Source of the DNA: GAS188 sp963713805
GTDB taxonomy: Bacteria; Pseudomonadota; Alphaproteobacteria; Rhizobiales; Beijerinckiaceae
Reading direction: 5' to 3'
DNA length: 64,000 bases
Assembly (NCBI GenBank): GCA_963713805.1
Contig: CAVQNF010000039.1
Coordinates: 1 to 64,000, forward strand
This document shows, piece by piece, positions 19,154 to 27,732 of the stretch. The notes under the pieces are model-generated. The model was given only the letters and a program-made list of their open reading frames with translations, was not told where the DNA came from and ran no database searches. The translations under genes and the position numbers were made by a program. Position 1 is the stretch's first letter, and every line of letters starts with the position of its first letter.

Positions 19154-20344
19154 ATGACGATCGACCGCGTATCCCGCCGCATCGTGCTCGCCGGCACTGC
19201 CGGAGCCTTGGCGGCCAGCACCTTCGCGCCGCGCGCCCGCGCCCAGATGGCGATGCCGAAATCCCCCGTCGCCATCAACCTCGTCGATGTCGGCGGGGCG
19301 CTCGCCTTGGTGCAAAAGCCGATCGAGAATTTTCGCGCGGCCAAGCCCGAGCTCGTTTCGCGCATCACCTTCACCAAGGCTCCCGCGCCCGAGCTTCCGG
19401 GCAAGCTCAAGGCACAGCAGGATGCAGGGCGCGTCGACATCGACTTCGTTCTCGGCGGCCTCGACATCGTCTCGGCCGGCAACGAGCAGAAGCTTTGGGC
19501 CGAGCTCCTGCCGAAATACGCCGACATCCTGCCCAAGCCCGAGGCGATCTATCTCAAGGGCGCTCTCGACATGCAGGCGCTCGGCAAGGGCGGCGCCATG
19601 TGCATGGTCTACTATCCTTCCGGCCCGCTCATCGAATATGCGCCCGAGAAGGTGAAGACGCCTCCCGGCTCCGCCGAGGAACTGCTCGCCTGGGCGAAGG
19701 CCAATCCGAACAAGTTCCTTTATGCGCGGCCGGCGAATTCCGGTCCCGGGCGCACCCTCCTCATGGGGCTTCCCTACATCCTCGGCGATACGGCACCGAA
19801 GGATCCGGAGAACGGATGGCAGAAGACCTGGGCCTATCTGAAGGAGCTCGGCCAATACATCGAATACTACCCGACAGGCACCGGCGTGACGATGAAGGAG
19901 CTCGGCGACGGCACGCGCGACATCATCGCCTCGACCACCGGCTGGGACATCAACCCGCGCGTGCTCGGCATCGTGCCGAAATCGGCGGAGGTCGCGCGGC
20001 TGAAGGGCTTCCACTGGGTCTCGGACGCTCAATACATGGCTGTCCCCAAGGGCGTCGCCGACGAAAAGCTGCCGGTGCTGCTCGAGCTCATCAAATGGGT
20101 GCTTCGCCCCGACCAGCAGGCCTTCACCTACGACGATGGCTATTTCTATCCGGGGCCGGCCGTGAAGGACGTGCCCCTCTCCATGGCGCCTGCGGCGAGC
20201 CAGGCGGCGATCAAGGAATTCGGGCGGCCGCAATATGAGGAGTGGATCTCGGGCGCACCCATCGAGACGCCGCTCGACAATGACAAGATGGTGCTCGCCT
20301 TCAAGCGCTGGGACCAGGAGATCGGCGCCTCGAAGACGAAATGA
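19154..20344 (+). CDS. periplasmic ABC transporter substrate-binding protein, extracellular solute-binding family
   Basis: The product has 396 residues. The N-terminus 'SRRIVLAGTAGALAAS' followed by 'APRARAQ' looks like a Tat-type signal (twin arginine). The mature part has the two-lobe pattern of family 1/PotD-like binding proteins ('VDIDFVLGGLDIVSA', 'YYPSGPLIEYAPEKVKTPP', 'DGTRDIIASTTGW'). GGGAGG precedes the ATG. It sits between uxaC and uxuB with no permease or ATPase nearby, so the ligand may be a hexuronate-related compound and the membrane part lies elsewhere. The ligand cannot be predicted from sequence alone. Confidence 0.75.
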   Translation: MTIDRVSRRIVLAGTAGALAASTFAPRARAQMAMPKSPVAINLVDVGGALALVQKPIENFRAAKPELVSRITFTKAPAPELPGKLKAQQDAGRVDIDFVLGGLDIVSAGNEQKLWAELLPKYADILPKPEAIYLKGALDMQALGKGGAMCMVYYPSGPLIEYAPEKVKTPPGSAEELLAWAKANPNKFLYARPANSGPGRTLLMGLPYILGDTAPKDPENGWQKTWAYLKELGQYIEYYPTGTGVTMKELGDGTRDIIASTTGWDINPRVLGIVPKSAEVARLKGFHWVSDAQYMAVPKGVADEKLPVLLELIKWVLRPDQQAFTYDDGYFYPGPAVKDVPLSMAPAASQAAIKEFGRPQYEEWISGAPIETPLDNDKMVLAFKRWDQEIGASKTK

Positions 20345-20474
20345 GCGGCGCTCGAGCGTCGCGGCGCTTCCCAGTTCGCGCGCAGGTCCGAGCCGCAGCT
20401 TCGCAACACGCGCAAAGCTCAATTCCGCGGCAGAGAAAAGCGGAAGGCGCTCCACCTTCGATCGGGATCTCGAA

Positions 20475-21960
20475 ATGATGGCGCCTCTTCCTCGGCTCTC
20501 GCGTGAGGCACTCGCGCGGCTCGTGCCCGGCGTGCGCCGCCCGTCCTATGATCCCTCGCACGATCGCGCCCGGGATCGTGCATCTCGGCGTCGGCGCCTT
20601 CCACCGCGCGCATCAGGCGGTCTATGTCGAGGACGCCTTGGAGGCTGGCGAACACGGCTGGGGGATCGTGGCGGCCTCGCTCAGGCAGGTCGACACAAGG
20701 AATGCGCTCGCGCCTCAGGACGGTCTCTACACTCTCGCCGTAAAGTCGGCCGAAGGCGAGACGCTGCGCGTCATCGGCGCTCTGCGGCGCATCATCGTGG
20801 CTCCGGAAGATCCATCGATGCTGCTTGCGGCCATGGCCGATCCCGCCATCCGCATCGTCACCTTGACCGTCACCGAGAAGGGCTATTGCCACGATCCTTC
20901 AACCGGCGAGCTGAACGAGGACCATCCCGATATCCGCGCCGATCTCGCGACGCCTCGCCGGCCGCGTTCGGCCACGGGCTTCCTCGTCGAGGCGCTCCGC
21001 TTGCGTCGCGCGTCCGGCGTCGCGCCTTTCACCGTGGTGACTTGCGACAATTTGCCCGCCAACGGCCGCACCGTGCGCAAGGTCGTCTCGCGCCAGGCTC
21101 GCCTCGTCGATCCCGATCTCGGCGCCTTCGTCGCGGGAGAGGTCGCCTTCCCGTCGACCATGGTCGATCGCATCGTTCCTGCGACGACCGACGCCGATCG
21201 CGACGGCGTCTCTCGCCGGCTCGGCGCGGCCGACGCCTGGCCCGTCGTCACCGAGCCGTTCACGCAATGGGTGATCGAGGATCATTTCCCCCAAGGACGG
21301 CCGCGTTTCGAGGACTTCGGCGCCGAGCTCGTGCGTGACGTCGCGCCCTATGAGACGATGAAGCTTCGCCTCCTCAACGCCAGCCACTCGACCCTCGCCT
21401 ATCTCGGCTACCTCGCCGGCCACGAGACCATCGCGGACGCCATGGCCGACGAGGCTTTCGCGCGCCTCGCCTGGAACCTCATGAACGAGGAAATGGCTCC
21501 GACGCTCTCCTTGCCGTCAGGCGCCGATGTGGAAAGCTACAAGCGCTCCTTGCTCGAACGCTTTCGCAATCCCGCCCTGCGTCACCGAACCTGGCAGATC
21601 GCCATGGACGGCTCGCAAAAGCTGCCGCAGCGCCTGCTCGCGGCAGCGCGAGAGCGCCTCGCGCAGGGCGCGCCGATCCCGTGCATCTCGCTCGGTGTCG
21701 CGGCCTGGATGCGATATGTGAGCGGCACGGACGAGACGGGCGCGCCGATCGACGTGCGCGACCCTCTCGCCGCCCGCTTGCGGGCGCTCGCGGACGGCGC
21801 GGGGCAGGATGCCCGGCAACTTGCGGCGTCGCTCCTCGGCGTGCGCGAGGTCTTCGGCGACGACCTCGCGCAAGACGAGCGCTTCGCGGGTCCGGTCACG
21901 GCCAATCTCGCGCTGCTGTTGCGGATCGGGGCCAAGGAAGCGGTGAGGCGCACTGCCTGA
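20475..21960 (+). CDS. uxuB: mannitol/fructuronate dehydrogenase family (fructuronate reductase), one frameshift
   Basis: The protein belongs to the long-chain polyol dehydrogenase family. It has the NAD motif region 'IVHLGVGAFHRAHQA', 'TEKGY', and the catalytic K-x4-N-x2-H pattern in 'KLRLLNASHS'. Next to uxaC, the likely reaction is fructuronate to mannonate, though mannitol dehydrogenase has the same fold. One extra C at 20559 breaks the frame after 'YDPS'; restoring it gives 'TIAPGIVHLG' and about 494 residues from the ATG at 20475. The remainder of the gene is intact. Confidence 0.85.
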
Positions 21961-22114
21961 CCCCGATCTCCGCTCACGGTGGCGTGACGAAAGTCGCAGG
22001 TTCGCGCTCTCGACGTAGACCCCGGGATCGGTTATCGGTGCGCCCAACGCAAGTCAGAGGCGTGCCACGCGCATGACGCGGGATGCCCCCAGGGTGGATT
22101 CAGGGAGAAGCAAG

Positions 22115-23317
22115 GTGATCAAAGCGGGATTGGCGGCGGCCGCGCTCGCGGCCGTGATGTCGACGACAGCGCAAGCGCAAATCGCCAACGGCGCGCTGAA
22201 GATCGGCGTTCTCAACGATCAGTCGGGCGTTTACGCCGATATCGGCGGCAAATGGTCGGTCGAGGCCGCCAAGATGGCGGTCGAGGATTTCGGCGGCAGC
22301 GTTCTCGGCGCCCCGATCCAGGTCCTCTCCGCCGATCACCAGAACAAGCCGGACCTCGCCTCCACCATCGCGCGGCAATGGTACGACGTCGACAAGGTGG
22401 ACATGATCACCGAGTTGACGAATTCGGCCGTCGGCCTCGCCGTCCAGGCGCTCTCCGCCGAGAAGCACAAGATCACCATCAACACCGGCGCGGCGAGCTC
22501 GGATCTCACCGGCAAGGCTTGCGAACCCTATGGTTTTCACTGGGCCTACGACACGCACGCTCTCGCTGCCGGCACCGGCGGCTATATGACGAAGCAGGGC
22601 GGGGACAGCTGGTTCTTCCTCACGGCCGATTATGCCTTCGGCACGAGCCTGCAGGCCGACACGACCGCGGCCGTGCAGGCAGCCGGCGGGAAGGTCCTCG
22701 GCGCGGTCCGCCATCCCGTGAACAATTCGGACTTCTCGTCCTTCCTGTTGCAGGCGCAAGCCTCGAAGGCCAAGGTGATCGGGCTCGCCAACGCCGGTCT
22801 CGACACCACGAACGCCATCAAGCAGGCGGCCGAATTCGGCATCGTCGCCAGCGGCCAGAAGCTCGCCGGCCTCCTCTACACGACCGCGGAGGTGCATGGG
22901 CTCGGCCTCAAGGTGGCGCAAGGCTCGGTCACCACCGAAGGCTATTATTGGGATCTCGACGACAAGAGCCGCGAGTTCGGCAATCGCTTCATGAAGCGCA
23001 CCGGGCGCATGCCCAACATGGTCCATGCCGGCACCTATTCGGCGGTGACGCAATATCTGAAGGCGGTCCAGGCGGTCGGTTCCGACGATCCCGAAAAGGT
23101 CGCCAAGAAGCTGCACGAGATGCCGGTGGACGATTTCTTCGCCAAGGGCGGCAAGGTCCTGCCCAATGGCCGGATGGTCCACGACATGTATCTCTTCCAG
23201 ATCAAGACGCCGGAAGAGAGCAAGGGCGAATGGGACCTCTACAAGCTGCTCGCGACCGTGCCGGGAGCGCAAGCCTATTTCACCTTCGAGGACAGCGGCT
23301 GCAAGCTCATCAACTGA
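22115..23317 (+). CDS. branched-chain amino acid type ABC transporter substrate-binding protein
   Basis: The GTG at 22115 is chosen because AGGGAGA lies six bases upstream and the product then begins with a perfect signal peptide ending 'TTAQA'. An ATG at 22073 in the same frame is less likely. The mature protein is a LivJ/LivK-type periplasmic binding protein ('LKIGVLNDQSGVYADIGG', 'FFLTADYAFGTSLQ'). It opens a five-gene cluster with livG, livF, livH and livM. In environmental alphaproteobacteria these transporters bind amino acids, amides, aromatic acids or urea-like compounds, so the ligand is open. Confidence 0.88.
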   Translation: MIKAGLAAAALAAVMSTTAQAQIANGALKIGVLNDQSGVYADIGGKWSVEAAKMAVEDFGGSVLGAPIQVLSADHQNKPDLASTIARQWYDVDKVDMITELTNSAVGLAVQALSAEKHKITINTGAASSDLTGKACEPYGFHWAYDTHALAAGTGGYMTKQGGDSWFFLTADYAFGTSLQADTTAAVQAAGGKVLGAVRHPVNNSDFSSFLLQAQASKAKVIGLANAGLDTTNAIKQAAEFGIVASGQKLAGLLYTTAEVHGLGLKVAQGSVTTEGYYWDLDDKSREFGNRFMKRTGRMPNMVHAGTYSAVTQYLKAVQAVGSDDPEKVAKKLHEMPVDDFFAKGGKVLPNGRMVHDMYLFQIKTPEESKGEWDLYKLLATVPGAQAYFTFEDSGCKLIN

Positions 23318-23405
23318 GAAGGGCATCGGCGCGCGGCTGCTTCGCGGCCCCGCGCCCTTCCGGCGAAGTTCCCGAAAAGACCCGTCGAGACGGCACGGTC
23401 GGCGC

Positions 23406-24158
23406 ATGGCGAATGTGATCGAAACCCAGGCGCTGACCAAGCAATTCAAAGGGTTCCTCGCCCTCTCGAATGTCGGTCTGCGCGTCGCCGAAGGCTCGAT
23501 CCATGGGCTCATCGGCCCGAACGGCGCGGGCAAGACGACATGCTTCAATCTCCTGACCAAATTCCTCGAGCCGAGCGCAGGACGCATCTTCCATCGCGGC
23601 GAGGACATCACCGGGCTGAAGCCGGCCGCGATCGCGCGCCGCGGCGTGGTGCGCTCCTTCCAGATCTCGGCCGTGTTCCCGCATCTGAGCGTGCGCGACA
23701 ATTTGCGCGCCGCCTTGCAGCGCCAGAACGGGCTCGCGCATCAGTTCTGGCTCTCGGACAAGAAGCTCGGCGTGCTCGACGAGCGCGCCTCGCAGCTCAT
23801 CGCCGACGTCAACCTCACGGAATTCCAGGATACGCCGGCGGGCGAGCTCGCCTATGGGCGCAAGCGCGCCCTCGAGATCGCGACGACGCTGGCGCTCAAT
23901 CCCGAAGTGCTCCTGCTCGACGAGCCCATGGCGGGCATCGGCCGGGAGGAATTGCCGCGCATCATCGAGCTCGTGCGTCAGGTGGCCAAGGGCCGCACCG
24001 TGGTGATGGTCGAGCATAATCTCTCGGTGGTGGCCAATCTCTGCGACCGCGTCACGGTCCTGCAGCGCGGCGAGATCCTGGCCGAGGGAAGCTATGCCGA
24101 GGTTTCGGCCGATCAGCGGGTGCGCACGGCCTATATGGGATCCGAGCATGCCCATTGA
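23406..24158 (+). CDS. livG: branched-chain amino acid type ABC transporter ATP-binding protein LivG
   Basis: This 250-residue ATPase has Walker A 'GPNGAGKTT', a LivG-type signature 'LAYGRKRALEIA', Walker B 'LLLDEPMAG' and the switch histidine in 'VMVEHNLSVV'. It energises uptake of the ligand delivered by the binding protein encoded 90 bases upstream, together with LivF and the permeases LivH and LivM. The 3' end overlaps livF by 11 bases. The gene is intact. Confidence 0.93.
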   Translation: MANVIETQALTKQFKGFLALSNVGLRVAEGSIHGLIGPNGAGKTTCFNLLTKFLEPSAGRIFHRGEDITGLKPAAIARRGVVRSFQISAVFPHLSVRDNLRAALQRQNGLAHQFWLSDKKLGVLDERASQLIADVNLTEFQDTPAGELAYGRKRALEIATTLALNPEVLLLDEPMAGIGREELPRIIELVRQVAKGRTVVMVEHNLSVVANLCDRVTVLQRGEILAEGSYAEVSADQRVRTAYMGSEHAH

Positions 24159-24858
24159 CGGCAGCCTCCTCGAAATCGAGGACCTGAACGCCTGGTACGG
24201 CGAAAGCCATGTGCTGCACGGCATCTCCTTCGACGTGCGGGAGGGCGAGACCATCTCGCTCATCGGCCGCAACGGCGCAGGCAAGACGACGACGCTGCGA
24301 GCCATCCTGGGCATCGTGCGCAACCGCAAGGGCACGATCCGCTTTCGCGGCGAGGATCTCACCGCACTTCCCCTCCATGCCATTGCGCGGCGCGGCATCG
24401 GCTACGTGCCCGAGGAGCGCGGCATCTTCGCGAGCCTCACCGTGGCCGAGAACCTCGTTCTGCCCCCCATCGTCAAGGACGGCGGCATGAGCGAAGACGA
24501 GATTTACGGATTGTTCCCGAACCTCGCCGAACGGCGCTCGAGCCAGGGGACGAAATTGTCGGGAGGCGAGCAGCAGATGCTCGCCATCGCCCGCATCCTG
24601 CGCACCGGGGCGAACGTCATCCTGCTCGACGAGCCGACGGAGGGTCTTGCGCCCGTCATCGTGGAACGCATCGGCGAGGTGATGCGGATGCTGAAAGGCC
24701 GCGGCATGACGATCGTGCTCGTCGAGCAGAATTTTCATTTCGCCCGCAAGCTCGCCGATCGCTATGTGGTCGTCGAGCATGGGCGGGCGATCGACCATTT
24801 CGGCGCTTCCGAGCTCGATGCGAGAATGGCCGGCCTCGCCGAGCAGCTCGGCGTCTAG
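24148..24858 (+). CDS. livF: branched-chain amino acid type ABC transporter ATP-binding protein LivF
   Basis: This 236-residue ATPase has Walker A 'GRNGAGKTT', signature 'LSGGEQQMLAIAR', Walker B 'VILLDEPTEGLAP' and 'VLVEQNFHF', the standard LivF pattern including 'GYVPEERGIFASLTV'. The ATG at 24148 overlaps the end of livG. It pairs with LivG as the heterodimeric motor of the transporter. A RIME-like repeat begins exactly at its stop codon and separates it from livH. Confidence 0.93.
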   Translation: MPIDGSLLEIEDLNAWYGESHVLHGISFDVREGETISLIGRNGAGKTTTLRAILGIVRNRKGTIRFRGEDLTALPLHAIARRGIGYVPEERGIFASLTVAENLVLPPIVKDGGMSEDEIYGLFPNLAERRSSQGTKLSGGEQQMLAIARILRTGANVILLDEPTEGLAPVIVERIGEVMRMLKGRGMTIVLVEQNFHFARKLADRYVVVEHGRAIDHFGASELDARMAGLAEQLGV

Positions 24859-24962
24859 CTCGATCATGATCCGCAGAAATAGGAACTCCTCAGGCCATGA
24901 GATCATGCGTCAAAACAATGGGTCTTAGAGCATGTCGCTGACTCCATCTGAACGCGTCCGGC
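24857..24962 (+). repeat. RIME-like intergenic palindromic repeat, copy A
   Basis: It begins at the TAG of livF with a CTAG-GATCATGATC type arm and closes with GATCATGCGTCAAAACAA, followed by GAGCATGTCGCT and a tail ending in CGTCCGGC. About 60 bases of the right half match copy B at 34665-34766 at roughly 85 percent identity by eye, and copy C at 46015-46113 matches in reverse orientation. The structure is that of RIME-type elements of Rhizobiales. Confidence 0.7.
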
Positions 24963-24984
24963 GCTAGGCGACAGGGAACGAGCC

Positions 24985-25881
24985 GTGTTCTGCATCCCTT
25001 ACGTGAAATGCCTGCCGCTCGTCGCGCTCTACGGTCAATTGCTGCTCGGGTTGATCAACGGCTCCTTCTACGCCTTGCTCAGCCTCGGGCTCGCGGTGAT
25101 CTTCGGCATGCTGCGCGTGATCAATTTCGCCCATGGCGCGCTCTACATGCTGGGCGCCTTCGTGAGCTGGTGGCTGTCGATCTCGCTCGGCATCCCCTAT
25201 TGGGGCGCGCTGGCCATCGCACCGCTCGCTGTCGGCCTCGTCGCGGTGGTGATCGAAAGATCGATGCTTCACCGGATGTATCGTCTCGATCACCTCTACG
25301 GATTGCTCCTCACCTTCGGCATAACCCAGGTGATCGAAGGCACGTTTCGCTATTTCTACGGCGCCTCGGGTCAGCCTTATCCGCCGCCGCCCGCGCTCTC
25401 GGGCCCGGTGAACCTCGGCTTCATGATCCTGCCCATCTATCGCGGCTGGGTGGTGGTGATCTCGGTGCTCGCATGTCTTGGGACCTGGCTTCTCATCGAG
25501 CGCACAAGGATCGGCGCCTATCTGCGCGCCGCAACCGAAAACCCGGTGCTCGTGCAGGCCTTCGGCATCAACGTGCCATTGATGATGACGCTGACTTACG
25601 CGTTCGGCGCGGCGCTCGCGGGCTTTGCGGGCGTGCTCGCCGCGCCGATCTACCAGGTGAGCCCGCTCATGGGCACGAATCTCATCATCATCGTCTTCGC
25701 CGTGGTGGTGGCGGGCGGCATGGGCTCGATTCTCGGCGCCATCGTCACCGGCTATATTCTCGGGCTGCTCGAGGGGTTGACCAAGGTGTTCTATCCGGAA
25801 GCCTCGAATATCGTGATCTTCGTGGTCATGGCCATCGTGTTGCTGCTGCGCCCTGCCGGCCTTTTCGGGAGGACGACGTGA
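24985..25881 (+). CDS. livH: branched-chain amino acid type ABC transporter permease LivH
   Basis: This 298-residue permease starts at GTG with GGGA upstream. It has about eight membrane spans and typical LivH motifs 'GSFYALLSLGLAVIFGML', 'VINFAHGALYMLGAF', 'RAATENPVLVQAFGIN' and 'VVAGGMGSILGAI'. It forms the translocation channel with LivM. Its stop overlaps the livM start (GTGA), so the two are translationally coupled. The gene is intact. Confidence 0.93.
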   Translation: MFCIPYVKCLPLVALYGQLLLGLINGSFYALLSLGLAVIFGMLRVINFAHGALYMLGAFVSWWLSISLGIPYWGALAIAPLAVGLVAVVIERSMLHRMYRLDHLYGLLLTFGITQVIEGTFRYFYGASGQPYPPPPALSGPVNLGFMILPIYRGWVVVISVLACLGTWLLIERTRIGAYLRAATENPVLVQAFGINVPLMMTLTYAFGAALAGFAGVLAAPIYQVSPLMGTNLIIIVFAVVVAGGMGSILGAIVTGYILGLLEGLTKVFYPEASNIVIFVVMAIVLLLRPAGLFGRTT

Positions 25882-26843
25882 GCGTCGTGGCGCGCCAGGA
25901 GGCGGGACCGGGCGAAGCCCGCTCGCGGCTCAATCTCGTGCTTGTCGCAGCGGGGGTGCTCGCCGCGTTCGCCGCGCCTTTCGTGCATTATCCGATCGAC
26001 CTGATGAACGTGTTGTGCTTTGCCCTGTTCGCCAGCGCCTTCAATCTGCTGATCGGCTTCGTCGGGCTCTTGTCCTTCGGCCATGCCGCCTTCTTCGGCG
26101 CGGCAGCCTATGTGACCGCCCATGCGGCCAAGGTCTGGGGCCTGCCGCCCGAGCTCGCCATTCTCCTCGGCGCGATTGCGGCCGCGGGGCTCGGCCTCGT
26201 CGTCGGCTTCCTGGCGATCCGGCGACAGGGCATCTATTTTTCGATGATCACGCTCGCGCTCGCGCAGATGTTCTACTTCGTCTGCCTCGAGGTTCCCTTC
26301 ACGCATGGGGAGGACGGCATCCAAGGCGTGCCGCGCGGCAAGCTGCTCGGCATCGTCAATCTCGACGACAACCTCTCCTTCTATTTCGTCGTGCTCGCCA
26401 TCGTCGCGGCCGGACATTTCGCCATCTGGCGGATCGTGCACTCGCCCTTCGGCAATATCCTGAAGGCGATCAGGGACAATGAGGCACGCGCCATCTCGCT
26501 CGGCTACAACGTCGATAGCTACAAGCTTCGCGCCTTCGTCTTGTCGGCGGGGCTCGCGGGCCTCGCGGGCGGCACTCACGCCATTGTCTACCAGCTGGCG
26601 ACCCTGACGGACGTCGAATGGCAGGCCTCAGGTCAGGTCATTCTCATGACGCTCCTCGGGGGCATCGGCACCCTCGCCGGACCGCCTATCGGAGCGGCGA
26701 TCGTCGTTCTCTTGCAAACCAATCTCGCCGCCGTGGATTTTCCGGTGACGGTCCTGATCGGCCTGATCTTCGTCATCTGCGTCCTTTTGTTCCGGCGCGG
26801 TGTCGCGGGCGAAATTCTCGCCTACATGCGAAAGCGCGGCTGA
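25878..26843 (+). CDS. livM: branched-chain amino acid type ABC transporter permease LivM
   Basis: This 321-residue permease starts at a GTG that overlaps the livH stop, with GGGAGG upstream. LivM motifs are clear: 'LIGFVGLLSFGHAAFFGAAAY', 'RRQGIYFSMITLALAQM', 'SPFGNILKAIRDNEARA' and 'TLLGGIGTLAGPPIGAA'. It completes the transporter. The gene ends before an AT-rich regulatory region that belongs to the next operon. Confidence 0.93.
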   Translation: MSVVARQEAGPGEARSRLNLVLVAAGVLAAFAAPFVHYPIDLMNVLCFALFASAFNLLIGFVGLLSFGHAAFFGAAAYVTAHAAKVWGLPPELAILLGAIAAAGLGLVVGFLAIRRQGIYFSMITLALAQMFYFVCLEVPFTHGEDGIQGVPRGKLLGIVNLDDNLSFYFVVLAIVAAGHFAIWRIVHSPFGNILKAIRDNEARAISLGYNVDSYKLRAFVLSAGLAGLAGGTHAIVYQLATLTDVEWQASGQVILMTLLGGIGTLAGPPIGAAIVVLLQTNLAAVDFPVTVLIGLIFVICVLLFRRGVAGEILAYMRKRG

Positions 26844-26934
26844 CGGCGGGTTGACGCGGACGTCACGAAGCCGAATGGCGGTGAATTCGCCGATCCGGCG
26901 CTCCCCCAAACTTTGAAAACACCTCCAAAATTTG

Positions 26935-26963
26935 TTGATAATCGCTATGGTTAATGATACATA
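26935..26963 (+). promoter_or_regulatory. possible sigma-70 type promoter
   Basis: TTGATA (26935-26940) and TACATA (26958-26963) are separated by 17 bp in an AT-rich stretch. This is a plausible housekeeping promoter upstream of the sigma-54 site, but AT-rich upstream activator sequence for the NtrC-type protein is an equally good reading. Confidence 0.3.
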
Positions 26964-26991
26964 TACTATTGAAATAACACGCTAATTCATT

Positions 26992-27007
26992 TGGCCCGCA
27001 TCTTGCT
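26992..27007 (+). promoter_or_regulatory. sigma-54 (RpoN) -24/-12 promoter
   Basis: TGGCCCGCATCTTGCT matches the consensus TGGCMCG-N4-TTGCW at every defined position, with GG and GC exactly 10 bp apart. The first gene of the operon starts 33 bases further down, a normal leader length. The same operon encodes an NtrC-type activator with the sigma-54 contact motif GAFTGA, which makes this site functionally coherent. Confidence 0.8.
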
Positions 27008-27039
27008 TACATTTCCGTAAGAATGCTTGAGGACTTCGC

Positions 27040-27732
27040 ATGCCTGGACAGATTCTGCTCGATTTCGATGGCACGATCGCGATCGAGGATACCACGGATT
27101 GCCTTCTGGAACGCTTCGCCGAGCCTCGATGGCGTGAAGTCGAAGAGGCCTGGGAAGCCCAACGCATCGGATCGCGGGAATGCCTTTCGCGGCAGGTGGA
27201 TCTCGTCCGCGCAAGCGAAGACGAGCTCGAGCGCTTCATCGGCGGCGTCCATATCGACCCCGGCTTTCTTCCTTTCGTCGAGGCCTGTTCGGCAGCGAAC
27301 TTCCGCATCATGGTCGTCTCGGACGGGCTCGACCGCATCGTGCGCGGCGTGATCGCCCGCACCGGGGTGAGCCTGCCGATCGCGGCCAACCGCCTGGAGC
27401 ATCTCGCAGGCGACCGGTGGCGGCTCGCCTTCCCGCATGCGAGCGCCAATTGCGCCAGCGCCTCGGGGAATTGCAAATGCGCGCATGCGTCGGCGGACAC
27501 GCTCGGCCCACGCATCGTCGTGGGTGACGGACGCTCGGACTTCTGCGCGGCCGGAAGCGCGGATTACGTCTTCGCCAAGGGGCGCCTGCGAAGCTTCTGT
27601 GTCGAGAGCGGCATCGCCCATGCGGCCATCGCCAATCTGACCGAGGCGACGCTCCTGTTCGATGACTGGCACCGCCATGTCGCATCCTTGCCGGAGGTTG
27701 CGCATGAACATGCAGAAGCCGGGCACGGCTGA
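27040..27732 (+). CDS. MtnX-like HAD-IB family phosphatase
   Basis: This 230-residue HAD phosphatase has the nucleophile motif 'LDFDGTIA' (Asp8, Asp10), motif II 'VVSDGLDRI' and motif IV 'VVGDGRSDF'. A cysteine cluster, 'NCASASGNCKC', lies in the cap region as in MtnX/phosphoserine-phosphatase-like enzymes. It should remove phosphate from a small molecule; the substrate is unknown. It is the first gene behind the sigma-54 promoter, and the next gene starts inside its 3' end. No other methionine salvage gene is nearby, so an MtnX role is unlikely. Confidence 0.8.
   Translation: MPGQILLDFDGTIAIEDTTDCLLERFAEPRWREVEEAWEAQRIGSRECLSRQVDLVRASEDELERFIGGVHIDPGFLPFVEACSAANFRIMVVSDGLDRIVRGVIARTGVSLPIAANRLEHLAGDRWRLAFPHASANCASASGNCKCAHASADTLGPRIVVGDGRSDFCAAGSADYVFAKGRLRSFCVESGIAHAAIANLTEATLLFDDWHRHVASLPEVAHEHAEAGHG

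Noticed and set aside
22073..22114. Upstream ATG start for the Liv-type binding protein
   Set aside because: It lacks a ribosome site and would add a polar extension before the signal peptide; the GTG at 22115 fits both criteria.
24985..26843. livH-livM read as one fused 611-codon frame
   Set aside because: The long frame passes through livH in the wrong register; livM begins at a GTG overlapping the livH stop with its own ribosome site.
27040..27732. Methionine salvage role for the MtnX-like phosphatase
   Set aside because: No mtnABCDK-type gene is nearby and the neighbours belong to amine chemistry and export, so the gene symbol was not applied.
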